Source: Shinisaurus crocodilurus
Taxonomy: Eukaryota > Chordata > Lepidosauria > Squamata > Shinisauridae
Length of the DNA stretch: 64,000 nt
NCBI GenBank assembly: GCA_021292165.1
Contig: CM037879.1
Location: 250,275,438-250,339,437 of the forward strand
Direction: 5' to 3'
The translations under genes were made by a program, and so were the position numbers. Of the stretch, positions 41,599 through 54,600 are shown one piece after another (position 1 is the stretch's first letter; every line of letters starts with the position of its first letter). The notes beneath the pieces were generated by a model that saw nothing but the letters and a program-made list of their open reading frames with translations, did no database searches and was not told where the DNA came from.

Positions 41599-42035
41599 TT
41601 AAAACCATTCAAATAAACATATGCACGAGATATGCATGTCAAAAGCCACAAATCCCGTTGCTTAACAGAGATTGTCTGTTTCTGTCCTTATTATGAGGTA
41701 TACAAAAGACATAAAATACAACAAATCCTCCCGTTGTACCCAAGGGATGGCCTTGGACATAGCTGAACTTTGATCTCTTCTCCACGCTAAAATTGTCAGC
41801 TGTCGTATACATAGACCAACAATGCATTTCAGCTCAGCACTTTGAAAATAAGGCTGTCTTATTCTGTTTTCTATTCTGTTCTATCTATGAGAGTTTCACA
41901 ACTAGTCACCTACTTCAGGGGCTCTCAAATCCTACGGCTACAAAATTTGATATCCAAACATGAGAGCCGACTCACATAACCTTCTGCGGGTGCTTGTTTC
42001 CGTGTGTGGGTGGGTATGTACGTACACCTGTGTCC

Positions 42036-42390
42036 GGGGCTGGTGTCACAGGTAGGTATGGTTGGGTTCCTGCCAAGAGCCCACACCCCAGCAGGGGCCC
42101 ACTGAGAAGAACCCCCTGGAGTTGTTCTTCCTCTTCTTCATTGCAAGCTGCTTGTTCACCCGCCTCTTCCTCTGACCCAGACAATGGTGGTGGCGAGAAG
42201 GAGGAGCAGGAGATGCCACGGCCTGGCTCACTGGTCCTCCGCCTGTCAAGCAAGCAAGTGGTAGCAATGATGAGGAAGAGGAGGAAGAGCGGCTGGTGAC
42301 AATGGTGATGGGAAGCTGGACTCAGTGAGGGAGGGGGTCCATTGAGGGGTCTATTTCCCAAGAGCCTTCAAAAGTCTGGAGCCGGCACTG
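42036..42390. mobile_element. degenerate hAT-like element
   Basis: The left GGGGCTGGTGTCACAGGTAG matches the reverse of 8350-8398. The right end is AGTCTGGAGCCGGCACTG. No matching 8-bp flanks found. Confidence 0.55.
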
Positions 42391-43169
42391 TATGCACCAA
42401 CCCAGTTTGAATTAGTATGCAGTGACGAGTTTCTGCAATAAGTACACCTTGCACCTAGGTCACCAGCGCACCTGTCAGCAGTTGTGTGCAAAAAGTGACA
42501 CAGCCCCTGACAGGCCTGTAGCAATCTGAGCGCTTTGTGAACCTATTCATTAGGCACAGATTCAAACAGGGCTGACCAAAAAGCCAACTCAGTTTGAATC
42601 AAGCCCCAAGAGGGGGCTGTTTGGACACAGATAAGCTCCTAATAAGGGGAGCAGCAGAAATAGCAGCTTTCGCAAACGTGTTATCAAGCTGAATAAGCCA
42701 ACGATATACCAAAGAGAGAGCAATTAATATGGGGTTGGATCCAGGATCTGCCTTCTGCAAACTGAAGGCCTCCATTCACAGAAGGTGCCTCTGCCCAATT
42801 TTGGGGGATCCCCCTCCCCACACCACAGGTCACCCCATTCAGTTGTGTGTCCCCCCTAAGCCTCAGTACAGCATTTTCAGCGGACTGGAGGGCTTGGTCA
42901 CTTCCACCAGCACAGTTACATGCACCTAAATCTGGATGCAACCCATGTAGTGCAGACGTGGCTTTCTGAAAAACAGTGACCCTCCCTGCCCACTCAACCC
43001 CAGCCAAAAGAAACATTCCAGTCCAAACCAAGATGCCTTCCACTCTGGTTCCTGGGAAACCTGGGCTTCCTCAGAAGCTTCTCAGAGGCTTCTTCGGTTA
43101 GACGACTGGTCATTTAAAGTGCTGGTACTCAACCGTCTGGAAGCAGGTTATCTGAAGGACTGCCGGCAG

Positions 43170-43387
43170 CGGGAGGCTGGTGACTCCTGTTTCGGTGGGC
43201 GGGGCTCCTCATCCATTGCAGCGCTTATTCTGAGCTTTATAGGAGCTCTCCATGGTGCTGAACTCCATCCCCCAAGTAGGTCCACCACCATGGAGCACCA
43301 TGGAGAGCTTCTATAAAGCTCAGAATAAAAGCTGCAATGGGTGAGGAGCCCCACCCACTGACATAGGAGTCACCAGCCTGCCCGGGA
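43170..43387. mobile_element. palindromic MITE with GGTGACTCC ends, copy 2 (long)
   Basis: GGGAGGCTGGTGACTCCTGT, TTATTCTGAGCTTTATAGGA and CTCTCCATGGTGCT are mirrored by AGCACCATGGAGAGC, AAGCTCAGAATAAAAGCTGC and AGGAGTCACCAGCCTGCCC. Superfamily not assigned. Confidence 0.8.
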
Positions 43388-43869
43388 AGGCTGGCTCTCC
43401 AGCAAGCCCAGCCCAATGTGTTTTGCAGCTTCAAGCAAGGCGGCAACAATGCTGCCACTGCCACCGCTTGCTCCTGCCCACTGGCCCGCTCACTTGCTCA
43501 GCCAGCCGGCTCGGCTGACCTCTCGCAGGAGCCCCACAGCAGGGGCAGAAGGTGGGAGCAAGCAAGTGGCCAGCTGGCCAAGCAATTGAGAGAGCAGCCG
43601 GCCAAGCATGCAGGTAGGTAGGTGGGTACGGCAGGCTGCCACCACCTGCAGTAAGAAGAAGCCCTTCCAGCTGCTCTCTTGCTGCAGCAAATGCCACAGC
43701 AGGGGAGTGGCTGGCGTGGCTCTCCAGAACGCCAAGTGGAGGCAACCAGGAGGCCACAGCGGGGCCTCCTGGCAGGGGCAGCAGAGGGGGGGAGTGGCAC
43801 TATTCACCGCTCTTCCCGCTCCATCACCTAATGCGGGCACATCAGCCCACGTAATGGAGGGGCCGGCCC

Positions 43870-44160
43870 TGCTTGCCAGCAAGGTCCATCAGGCCTTTCC
43901 CATGGCGGCTTCACACCTATGGAATTCTCTCCCCAGAGAGGTATGCATGGCCCCATCTGTAGTGGCTTTTAAACAGACTCTGATTGTTTGACTGAGGTGT
44001 GGTGTGCTGGCAGTTTTAACTGCTGCCGTTTCTAGTTTGGGACTGGAGTTGCTATTGCGTATTTAATTGTTTTGTGCTGTTTTAAACTGTGTGAGCCACC
44101 TTGGGGGGGCCGTGCCCTGAAGGGCGTGCGAGAAGGCCACTAATAAATAAAATAAAGCAA
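43870..44160 (+). pseudogene. L2-type LINE 3' end
   Basis: The plus-strand frame ends AASHLWNSLPREVCMAPSVV, then AFKQTL, the end of an L2-type ORF2 (compare 25623-25895 minus). It is followed by a 3' UTR with GAGCCACCTTGGGGGGGCCG and a TAATAAATAAAATAAA end. Confidence 0.82.
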
Positions 44161-44365
44161 TAATCACAGCCGAGCTGTCTGAAATATCGCTTACCCGCCA
44201 TTACCAATCTTTCCCTTCAATGTGTATCTGCAGGGGAGAGCTGTGTACGTTCTAGCTGTGCAGTAGCTACACAGGGCAATAGCAATGGTGAATACAGACC
44301 TGGTCGGTGCTGACACAAATGAAGAGGATGTCCTTGAGCATGCCCACAATCCTTTTCAATGTGCA

Positions 44366-45580
44366 AGGGTTGCCAGTGTGGTGTAGTGGTTAGAGTGTTG
44401 GACCAGGACTGGGGAGACCTGGGCCAGATCCACACCTAAGGTTTATTGCAGTACTTCTGTGACTTGCGAGGTGCTCGACACTCTCACTTTTCCGTCTCAG
44501 TTGCGTTTCTCTTGAGTTCTCATTCTTCTGTTCTTCCATAATTTCCTGGAATACTTTTATCATGGCTTTTTTCATTATTGCGGTTCTCTGTTGCAGTACG
44601 TGGCTAGTGTGTGCTCACCTGGTGCTGTCGTTGCCTGTCCAAGGTGTGGCCACGAAAGTGTCATAACTGGAGTTAGCCAATTGTTTTCGAGGGGCGGGGA
44701 AAATGCGGCGTCTCCCAAAGCTGTATGAGGCTTCAGCAAAGCAGAGATTGTTTCCCCACCTTCCTACCCACAGCTTCTCTCTCCTGCAAAGTGAACTGGT
44801 GAGAAAGTGCTTCCCCCTCCCTTTTGAAAAAATAAAGTTTTGAATGCCGCTTTCAACCCCCTGCCCAAAGAACAACACACTGTAAATGAGCCAAAAGGCA
44901 TGTCTACTCAGAAGTAAATCACATTCTCTTCAATGGCCTTGCTCCCAGGTAAATCACATTGATTTCAAAGGAGCTTGTGCCTGGGAAACTTAGCCCAGGA
45001 GGAAGACGGCTTTGGGAAATTGGTTTTGGGTGGAGGGGAAAGGGTGTGCTGATCCTGATGGCTTCACCCCACAGGAGGACGGCGGAGGATGGTCTCTTCC
45101 CTTCTCCTCCTCCTTCTGTTTTGTGAGGGGTCATGGGGCAGGAAAAGCACCTTCGCATAGCTGATGAACCAAACCAAAAAAAAAAAAAAAAACCTTTCTC
45201 TTAAAGGGCCATTTCCCCTGCGTGTTCAAGGCAATGCCCAGTTCTACCGCTATGGAGTTAGGTGTGGGGTGGCAAACCGAGATGACTGCAGTACATTTAA
45301 TGAGAGTGTGCCCTGTGAGTAGTGACTGTGGGACGTGAATTGAATACAGCAGTACTGTTCTGCTAACTTGACAATATAACATGTAATGTGGATCCGGCCC
45401 TGAGTAAGTCCCCACTCAACCATGAAGCTCATCCGGTGACTTTGGGCCAGTCACAGACTCTCAGCCTAACCCAGCTCACAGGGTTGTTGTGAGGATAAAA
45501 TGGAGAGGAGGAGGAAGATTATGTAAGCCGCCTTGGGCTCCTTGGAGGAAAAAGCAGATATAAATGTAACAAACAAATAA
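44366..45580 (+). mobile_element. Sauria-type SINE split by a ~984-bp insertion
   Basis: Head 44366-44418 (GCCAGTGTGGTGTAGTGGTT ... GGGGAGAC) and body 45403-45580 (GTAAGTCCCCACTCAACC ... GGTGACTTTGGGCCAGTCAC ... AGCCGCCTTGGGCTCC) form one SINE when the middle is removed. Confidence 0.9.
44419..45402. mobile_element. hAT-like insertion with GGGCCAGATCCACA ends
   Basis: Ends CTGGGCCAGATCCACAC and ATGTGGATCCGGCCCTG are inverted (CAGGGCCGGATCCACA consensus). It lies exactly in the broken SINE. The 8-bp flanks do not match. No transposase ORF. It includes a decayed type-B MITE (about 44895-44990) and a poly-A tract (45175-45191). Confidence 0.65.
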
Positions 45581-46243
45581 AAGCAGGGGGATCCCTGCAG
45601 ACCAATCAGTGCAGAAACAGTTCCCTGATGGGCATGAGTTAGATTCATTGATCTGGAAGATGCTCAGGACTTTGTGGTTGAGCTCCAGAAGGACATTAAT
45701 TGCAGAGCAGGGGTCAAGAATTTCTCAATGTTTTCTTGCCAATTTATGTCAAAGGAATTTAAGGCTGGGCTACACACAACATAAAGGCTGGCTGAAGCCA
45801 AGGTGCTTCTCCTCCACACGATTGACACCATGGCTTAGTTGGATCCTCAGTTCCCATCCATGGACAGAATAAAGTTCTGTCCATGAAAGAAGGCTTTCCC
45901 ACCTCCCTCCCACCCCTTCCTTCTGCAGCCCCCTTTGCCCTCCACAAAATCTGTTCCTGAGGGATGGGGGATATGCTGTAGATGTAGTAGTTGGGTGTCA
46001 GTGGAAATCCTCCCCATGCATGAGTGGAAGAGCAACTTTGGATCCAAGCCAACATGCAGCGTGGTTCACAGCAGAGTCACCATGCAGATCTCCTGCATCC
46101 CATGGAAGGACAATGTCCAGTAGTGGCTTGGAGATTCTCTGTACGATGCAACCCAACTGTGTGGCGGCCCATTCTACTTATTATGCTTACAGTGTGGAGC
46201 CATCCCACACGGATGCTGTAGTTTCTGGTGGTTTCCCCTTCAT

Positions 46244-46771
46244 GAGGGCTGGCCCAAGATACTTTACTACCTGAGCCAAATGAAAGAATGCCTCCCACTA
46301 CCACCATTCCACGACCAGACTGGCAATTGACTGGCCAACACTGCCAACACTGGCAATGAGGCTGCATCATCCTCTCCCTCCTGAGGGCACAGGCTAGCTT
46401 AGGGGTCGCAGAGAAGGCCACATGGCACACAGCTCTGTCTTCTAACACCTTGCCATCATTACCCGTCCTGGCATTTGCCACCTGAGGCAGCCAGTTCACC
46501 AGGGCTGGCCCTACCATTGGGCAGAGTGAGGCAGACACTGCAGGTGGCAGGCGCTGGGTGGTGCAGAGCAGTGGCAAGATGTTGGAGGACAAGGCTGTGG
46601 TGGGTGCCCTGTGCCCCCTAAACTAGCCTGCTGCCTTCAGGTGCTGTCCTGTGTCACCAGTGTTGAAGTAAGATTCCGCTGGCATGGGGGCGCCATCTTG
46701 TCCTTTGCCTCAGGCAGCCAAATGTCTTGGGCTGGCCCTACAGCTCACTCTGCCCAGCAGTGCTGGCCCTG
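46244..46771. mobile_element. outer hAT-like element hosting a second one
   Basis: Left end GAGGGCTGGCCCAAGATACT, right end GTGCTGGCCCTG. The 46500-46740 element sits inside. No clean outer duplication (CCCTTCAT against GCTTGGCT), so the outer boundaries are tentative. Confidence 0.45.
46500..46740. mobile_element. hAT MITE, TSD CAG[T/C]TCAC
   Basis: CAGGGCTGGCCCTACCATTG at the left, AATGTCTTGGGCTGGCCCTA at the right. Flanks are CAGTTCAC (46492-46499) and CAGCTCAC (46741-46748). Confidence 0.85.
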
Positions 46772-46799
46772 GCTTGGCTATCATGATGAGTAAAGCAGC

Positions 46800-49700
46800 C
46801 CTATGGAAGGCAATTTTGGGATGGTGCCTGGATGGAAAATGCAGCCCCAGAGAATACAGCTTGGAGGGCATCTCCCCAGAACGTTGCCTGCCGATTCTGC
46901 TCAGGGATAGGCAGTGCAGCAGTGATAACTGAAGGGTCTTTGACCATTAGACTGCCCCTTCCCCTCAGAATGGAGACCATGTAGAAGATGAAGCAGAGGG
47001 GACGGTTCCAATCCTGGCTATCACCCAAGCTTGGTGCCAGGGTGCAGGGCCAAGGGCACGACACCAGAACATGGGGAAGCAGCAGGTCTGGCCTCTCTAG
47101 CGACAGCTGTGCTCCCTTGCCTTGGAGAGAAGGGTGTCTTTTGCACTGAGCCCCACCGACACGACACACGGGGGATGCATTTGGGTCTCCCTTGGCTTGG
47201 AGAGAAAGAGCCTCTGCAAGCACAACATGCCAGTCGTGCTCTTTTTCCCTTACTTCTCTAAAAGCTATCCTTGAGCTTCTCTTCTGGTTTGTTGCCACCC
47301 CCGCTGCTCTTCACCTCATTTTTAATAAGTGCTTTTCATGTTCTCCCGTATTCACTCCCAACTCGGAGGATACACCAGCTGTTCCATTTGGAATTATCCG
47401 TTTTTTGCCATTCTGCCAGGTTCTGTATGTGCTGGTTATGGGAGGAGGAACAGAAGAGAAGGCAAAAGGTGGTGGGCTGAGAAAGGAAAGGATGGGAAAA
47501 TAGCAGAGTGAGAGGAGGAGAATAGGAAGGGAACGAGGAGAGAACAAGAGCGGAAGAGGGTGTCAAGCAGGAAGGAAACAAAAGGTAAGCCAGGGCCATT
47601 TGGAAGGGGACATGCAAAAGCCACTGGCGAGGGCAGCAGGAAAGTGTGCAGAAGGGTGGTGGCTGGGAGTCTGTTAAGTCCTGGTCCGGCTCATGGCAAC
47701 ATGGAGGGAGGGGCTGCACACCACCCTCCTGTGCTCCGGCATTGTACTTGAGCAGACCTACGGTCCAGAAAAGATCCCCTTGCCAACACCGCGACCAGAA
47801 CATGATGATTGCTCAACACACAGTTGTCCTAGTTAGCCAGGCAACAGGTGGCCATAGACATTGGCTCGCAGGGATTGCATATATCGGGTGAGTACAGCCG
47901 GCCCCGGAAATGAGCACCACGGACTCTTGACTTGGGACTCTGTATGCTTTCGGTGGAAATGCAGGAAGAGCATGGAGTGTGGTCCTGGGCATGGCTTCCA
48001 GCATTCTGAGCATCTCAGCTTTCATCCAGCATGTCGCCCTTGCTGCTGTGGACAGTGTGGAGGCAACGTCTGGTGAACTCTCAGAAGCCAGGGGAGCCCA
48101 TGGCCAGGGGGCAGCAGCATCTCCACCCCAAGGCAAGGGGTGTGTGGCCATCCCTGCCATCCCCATAGCTTTCCTTTAACACAGAGTGGGGTCTTGAAAA
48201 CCACTTTGGGATCTCAAGTAGCAGGTGTCAGAGAAGTGCTAAACACGGCTGTCAGTTTTCTTTCTATAATACAAATATAGGTTTATTTATATTTTACCAG
48301 GCAGAGACTTCCTGGGTTGCTTAGTTACGGGAGAACCATCATGGATAAGCTTTTTAGCCTACATTCTGTGGAGAAAAGAGGCTGTGGAGTGGGATCGGGT
48401 CAGAAGCAGCCACCTGCTGAGCAGAGCGGGAGTCAGGGGCCTGCATTGGTCCTTGTCCTCTTTCCCAGCACATAAGAAATTAAATAAAGACAGGGAAGAA
48501 AGCCACCTCAGTCAGTGCCTGGGCGCAAAGCTCCTTGCAGTCCACAAGATGGGTTTCACTCCCAATCACGCACTTGCTCTTCTCTCTTCTGCTTAATTAA
48601 TTTGGTGTGCACCAAATGCAAAATCCCTCTGCCATGAAGTTTGAGCTCCTGCTGGCCTAATAGCTCCCATCGCTATACAGTCGGCTGCCTTGTTCAAGAA
48701 GGAGCCCCTCTAAGGCCTTGAAAAGGTTTTCAGCAATGAAAAGCCAAAAATTTTACAAAACCTACTGGCTGCCTTATTCACAATGATACTTTACTTCTGG
48801 TGTAATATGGGACCAGCCACCGGCTTGACTCTCTGTTGCTGAAGGTACCTTTGATTATTACCTGAAGATCTATTGGTGGTTCCTTTAGGACAGGTGTGGG
48901 CAGAAGGTAGATGTTTGGGACTTGGCCAATAGTCAGGGAATACTGGGAGTCGACATCCAAAACATCCAGCGGTCTATTTTCTGCCCACCTCTGCCTTAGG
49001 AAACTTGTGAAAGCTTGCCAGTACAGATGTTTCTGGGATAAGGAGTAAGTCACTACATCTGTAGAACTACAGAAACAGAAGGAAGCAACACACGTGTATT
49101 TCATGAGACTATATATACACATACACATACATATACATACACACAAACACACACACACACACCTGAAATCTACACACTGCAATGGCAAAGTATGCAGTTC
49201 AGAAAAATCACTGCCTGATTAGGATTATAGGAATGCAGATTGGAAGGTACTACATGAGACTGGATGTATGCATATAGATGAACCCTAAGGAAAGAAATTA
49301 CCATTGAAGTTACCACAAGACTAAAGCTGAGAATTAAATTTGACAAAAACACGCTGTGCAAATATACACCTTATTTTATTAGCTTCTTCTGAAAACTTGA
49401 GAGCATTACTAATTGAATAACCCTCTTATAAGGCCCAAACTACTCATTATATGCAAATACATGTTACAGTATTCCACTGGCATATTTGGATCCAGAAACT
49501 CCACTTCAAGTAGGCGTGCCAAGGACAGCAGAAATGGGAGACAGCTAACAGATCAGAGTCATGGGCATGATCCACTGGAAAGTCCTGCTGTGCAAGCACC
49601 GTTGAAATGGAGCAATCTGGCGGCAAATGGGAGGGAGCACATAACCCTTTACCTGACCATCAATTCCCTGCTCCAAATCCCTCTCCCCTTGCCTCCTCCT

Positions 49701-49840
49701 CCCCACAGGGATTTAAAGGCATTCCACACACACAACTACATTCCACTCAGCAGTCACAATAGCAATGCATGTGTGTTATCACAAGAAGAATAAGTTTGTC
49801 AGGTTCAAAATAACATGGCTATATTGTGCTTGGAAAATGC
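46800..49840. other. mostly unique DNA
   Basis: There is a CA/TA-rich tract at 49115-49163. Purine-rich 47440-47580 gives spurious frames on both strands. Short direct and inverted pieces are seen, but no gene could be supported. Confidence 0.45.
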
Positions 49841-49847
49841 AATATCC

Positions 49848-49954
49848 CAGCTTCTCTCCAACTTGGTGCCCTCCAGATGTGTTTGACTACAGCACACAGA
49901 ATTCTGGGAGTTGTAGTCTAACACATCTGGAGGGCACCAGTTTGTGGAAAGCAG
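49848..49954. mobile_element. hAT MITE, perfect TSD CAATATCC
   Basis: CAGCTTCTCTCCAACTTGGT and CACCAGTTTGTGGAAAGCAG. CAATATCC at 49840-49847 and 49955-49962 is identical, with central TA. Confidence 0.93.
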
Positions 49955-50220
49955 CAATATCCAGACAACAGGCACCTTGTGTGGTCAATGGAGAAACAAA
50001 TGCATGTTTATTATTCAGAAAGCTGATTGTGTGGGGGGAAAGTCCATCAACTGTTTCCCATGTAAAACTAGAAAGCACCTTTGAACCTCATGCTATTTGA
50101 GGAAAGCATGAATGCTGTTAATACAAGGAGACCACAGAAGAGAAACTGAATGTACATTCTACTCTAGTCAGTGTTAGGTTTTAAATTTCACTATAAAACA
50201 ATTCAAGCACAAACTGAATT

Positions 50221-50354
50221 AAGAGTGCAATCCTATGTATCTTTAGACAGAAAAAAGTCCTACAACCTCTAGCATTCCCCAGCCAGCCATGCTGGCTGGA
50301 AATGCTGGGAGCTGTAGGACTTTTTTCTGTCTAAACATGCATAGGATTGTGCCT
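50221..50354. mobile_element. palindromic MITE with GCAATCCTATG tips (type A), full
   Basis: GAGTGCAATCCTATGTATCT through AAAAAAGTCCTACAAC is mirrored by GTAGGACTTTTTTCTGTCTA and AACATGCATAGGATTG. It is flanked by TTAA/TTAA-like sequence, so a 3- or 4-bp duplication is possible but not resolvable. Confidence 0.9.
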
Positions 50355-50869
50355 TAAGTCTCACAGTTTGGGAAAAGCCAAAACTGCCAAGTGGCAAAGA
50401 CAGTGGTGCAGATGAGTAGTTTTAGATTCTGGACTTAATGGTCTTCTATTCCCTACCCCCTTCATTAGATGGCCATGTGTATTATTACTGACTTTAAAAT
50501 GTGGCAAGCCAGCCTTGCTGCATTTTGGTCCCACCTGCTAATTCTCTTGAATGGGGCTCTGGACGTCTGCCCCACCGTCCTGCCCAGAATGTACCACTGA
50601 CCAAAGCAGGTTATAAAAATGGTTGCATCTTTCCCTGGACAAGCTGTTAGGTTTTATGTCTCTGCAGGGGTTTTTTGGATGAATTCCATGTGGAAATGTT
50701 TATTTTAATCCGGCCAATAACGAATGTTCTCTGGCTAGATTACAAACAGTTAAAAGACTAAATGCAATACAAAGAGTAAAAAATATATAAAAGAATACAA
50801 TACAATACAAACAACAAGCAGCAGCATAGGAATAACAGTCATAAAAATCTAGAACTAGGTCTCTAAAAT

Positions 50870-51100
50870 GCCTGGGAGGGGGGGAGGGCTTTGCCTCATG
50901 CCAAAAAGAATGTGAGGTGAGCCTCCTTCAGGAGCACATTCCATAAGAGGGGTGCCACAGCTGAGAAGGCCCTCTCTCTTGTAGCCACTTGCCTAGCTCC
51001 CTTTGGCAGGGGCATGTGGAGGAGGGCCTCCAAAGATGACCTAAGGGTCCAAGCAGGTAAATATGGGAGGAGCTGTTCCTTTAGATACTTTGTTGAGGAG
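50870..51100 (-). mobile_element. L2/CR1-type LINE fragment
   Basis: CAGGAGCACATTCCATAAGA, GGTGCCACAGCTGAGAAGGC and CCTCTCTCTTGTAGCCAC resemble the reverse of the L2 ORF2 end seen at 25680-25790 (AGTTCCATAAATTGGGGGCT then GCCACAGAAAAGGCCC). The frame is broken. Confidence 0.6.
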
Positions 51101-51474
51101 TATCTACTCCTTTAGATAACATTCAGGAGTGAGGGGCAATACATACAACTAAATTAATACATATTGTGAGTGTGGGTTAGCATTTCTGTGATTGCTTCAG
51201 TATATGTCCAGCTTGAATCTCAAGCCATATTTATTACGCTACTTGCACTAGCACCAGGCTGAACAAGTGCTCAAGCAATCGCTGGACCATCTCCAGCTCT
51301 GGACATGTACCAGATGGATCCACACAACCCATGTTCAAAACATGCCTGTTTGGTCATGTGACTTGGTCCCAATACCACTTTCTGAAGATCACCCCTATAT
51401 TGGATGTGCAGCAGAGCGGTGCCTTGAAGGGGCAGGCCACCAATGTGGGTTGGAGCCAGGCTTAGGCTGGGGCA

Positions 51475-51637
51475 TGCTGGGAATTGTAGGCCTTTTTTCT
51501 GTCAAAACTTGCATAGAATTGCACTTTTAGCTGTACTTAGAACAGACCCATTGGAATCAATGGGACTTGTTAATCATGACTAACCCAAGTCCCATTGCTT
51601 TCAATGGGTTTACTCTATGATGAAGTCTGAATCCAAC

Positions 51638-51640
<3 letters not shown>
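51475..51640. mobile_element. half of a type-A MITE followed by a type-B-like MITE
   Basis: ATGCTGGGAATTGTAGGCCT and TTTCTGTCAAAACTTGCAT are one arm of type A. CCATTGGAATCAATGGGACT and CCCATTGCTTTCAATGGGTT are type-B core. A GT microsatellite follows (51642-51668). Confidence 0.6.

Positions 51641-51641
<1 letters not shown>

Positions 51642-51668
<27 letters not shown>
51642..51668. repeat. (GT)n microsatellite
   Basis: Simple run. Confidence 0.95.
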
Positions 51669-51669
<1 letters not shown>

Positions 51670-51670
<1 letters not shown>

Positions 51671-54600
51671 AACCCAGGCTCTGGGAGCACACTCCTGACC
51701 TTTAAATACTTGGACAGTGCAGTACAATCTCCTTTCCCCTCACACCTTTGCGGCTCAAATAAATAAATAAATAAATTTTTAAAAAGCTCACATGGTCCAT
51801 TTCAGCCAAAGGAAAGAACGTGCTGCCTTAACAAATTCGCTACATGTATCCTGTCTCTTTCCCTAGCGCCTACAGATGCCCATGGAAATATTCTCCTGGC
51901 AACTGTGGATTAACCATGGGTGCTGGCGTCAAACGCCTGCTGTGCTGTGCTCCTTTGACAGCTGTGCCTTCAGCCCTGGCCATGCAGGGCTCTTTGCTCA
52001 CCATGCCGAGCTGTTACTTGGTCCTACTTCCTGCAACACCCTTTTGTTTCTTTGTAAATGCAGTGGAATGTCACCACCACACCCACACCCAAAAAAGTGT
52101 AGCACAACAAGGTTCAGAGCATTTACTCCGTGGTGCACTTTGGGTTTCTTTGGGATCAGTCCAAAGCCAGAAAAATCAAAATATGACTGCAGTGAAAGTC
52201 ACGAAATAATCCCAGTGGTTGGCGTTGCTCTCCCTTTACCAGACCATCGTCTGTCCACTTGGCAGCAAGCTGTCAGATGGTGGGGTGGGGGGAGGAGTGG
52301 GGGACAAGGAAGACTGAGATCGTGCCGCTTCCATTTGCAAAATTGTGTGACAGGATTCAGGCATCAGTGATCTCCCTTTAACGTCTGGAGAAAAATCAGA
52401 AGAAATGAAAGGGAAGGAAGGAGAGAGACAGTTGGCGTTAAAAAATCTCTTGCACTTCTACAGCACTATAAATTGACTCCGTCAGTAGCTCATGCACGCA
52501 GCAGACAGACTCTAGTAATGGACTCCTCTCCCATTGGCAGAGATGACAATAAGATAAGCTCTCTCCCTCCCTCCTTCTTTCACACTGGTGACAAGCACTC
52601 TGTGACAGACGGATTTCATACAACACACGCACGCACGCACGCACGCACACGCGGCAGTGTGGGGGAAAGAGGAGCTGCTGCTCTCACCTGGCTTATGGAC
52701 TGGGCAGCTAATAATGATTGTGCTGATGGCTGTTTACATCTCAGTGCCTTTCTGTGCAGATCTAGAGGCTTTGCCAGCAACCACATTCAAAAGCTGGGGA
52801 GAGCCATCCACTCAGCTCAGGGGCTGCCTTACTCTAAGGCCAAGCAGAATTGGGGTGCCATGGAAGGGAGCAGAATGGGAGACGGTTGACAGATCTGACT
52901 CCTGGGCACAAGCCGCTGCTGGGAAGTCCTCCTGTGCAAGCACCATTGAAATGGGGTGTCCGTCTCATATTAAGGTGTGAGAGAAGGAAGGGTGCCATTT
53001 GGATCCCCCCCCCCCAGCCCTCAGGCCCAACAAATGTCTTGAGGTGAGACACCCCTGGTTCTAGCCAAAAGCTTAGCAAATCAATTACATACTTTTGTTG
53101 CATGCTGATTATTATTTGTCACATGCTGAGGAGCACACACCAATCTTTTTAAAGTATTTATTCGGGGGCAACAAGGAAAGGGTAGAAAATGGCAAATGTT
53201 CAGGCTTTCAAGATGATATTTAACATGGATTCTACTGTTATCATATACTAATACTGATCTCAATTCTCTGACAGCTGGTCCTTACGTAGGCCGCTATCAA
53301 GCGGTGGCAGGGAAGGCTGGACAGCACCAGCCTTCCCCACACAAGAGGGAAGTATCCACAGGTTTGGAGGAGCCCAAGAGTCTGCAGAAGTACAAACAAA
53401 TCTGGGGGGGGGGGGGACCCAAGCAGAATCCCCAGTGTAGACTATGCTCAGTGGGCACAAAATGTGGACCGACTGTTATGGGGTGGGATGGAAACCATAG
53501 GCAAGGGAAGAATGGAGTATCCTGAAAGAGGGCAAGGCTGACCACTGCAAAATTTTGTTGCAGGTAACACTTGTTCACAGTAATACCAATCCAATAATCC
53601 AAGGCCAGCAGTGAGCTATCTCATCCTCAGATAATGGATTATGGATGAATGTTTGCTGTGCTGCAAAAGGTGAGGGGACACCCTGCGTTGTTTTAAATGA
53701 GGCTGAAAGGGGAGGGTTGAGGGTGGGTCCGCATGACATGCTAAGCCACACGGCATAGCAAGCTACACAGTGTGGCTTAGAAGCCACTAAACCCCTGATG
53801 TGCCCAAGAGATGATCGGGCACATCGGCGGTAGGGTGCCTCCTCCTTCCCCCCCCCCCCAGCCCTCCAGCAGGTATCCCATGGGACCCAAGGCAGCAGCG
53901 AGGTTTTCCTCCTCCCTGCCACCGCTTGATAGCGGCGCTGGGGCGGGGAGGAGTGGGGGAACGCCCATCACTTCAGCTGCCACTGCACCCAGCCAAAAGG
54001 GCTGGCCGAGGTGGCATGCAGCAGGCGGGGATGATCCCAGCAGAGAGGGGATGCTTGTGAGTAACTCCTCTCTGCTGGAATCCGAGCCGCATTCTGCTGG
54101 GCAAGCGAGAGAGAATACCGAATACCGCCAGTAAGACAACATCGTAAAATAACAGAACAGGTTCCTGAAATTATAGCTTTGCTGCTTTCTGAACTTAAAA
54201 GACTGACCACTCCAACAGTGCAGTAGCCCATCAGGGGAGCTCACAACTTCCAAGTACACACATACAGAAAGGGGGGGGGGGAGTCTAAAGAAAGAAATTA
54301 ATTACAAAATTAAAGTTCACAAAACAGCCTGGTTATGAGGGGAAATTGTGTCGCTGTTACTCATGAAACCACAATACCCTAGCAGTGCCTGTGAGGCTCA
54401 CTCTCCCTCCCACATTCCACACTTGGATTACAATAACTATGAACATAATAATTTAGGGGACAAATTCTCCCAATGAACAGCATTTTCATAGAGATATAAC
54501 ACAGAATATCCAGTGTAGGAAAAACATCCTTGTGACAGAAGTGGAACTGTAACTGCGGAAGCCTAGACGGCATGCACCAAATGGGAAACAGCTGAGGATG

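Noticed and set aside
47336..47803. 155-codon minus-strand frame
   Set aside because: Pyrimidine-rich low-complexity translation (Ser/Phe/Leu/Pro runs). Competing frames are open on the other strand.
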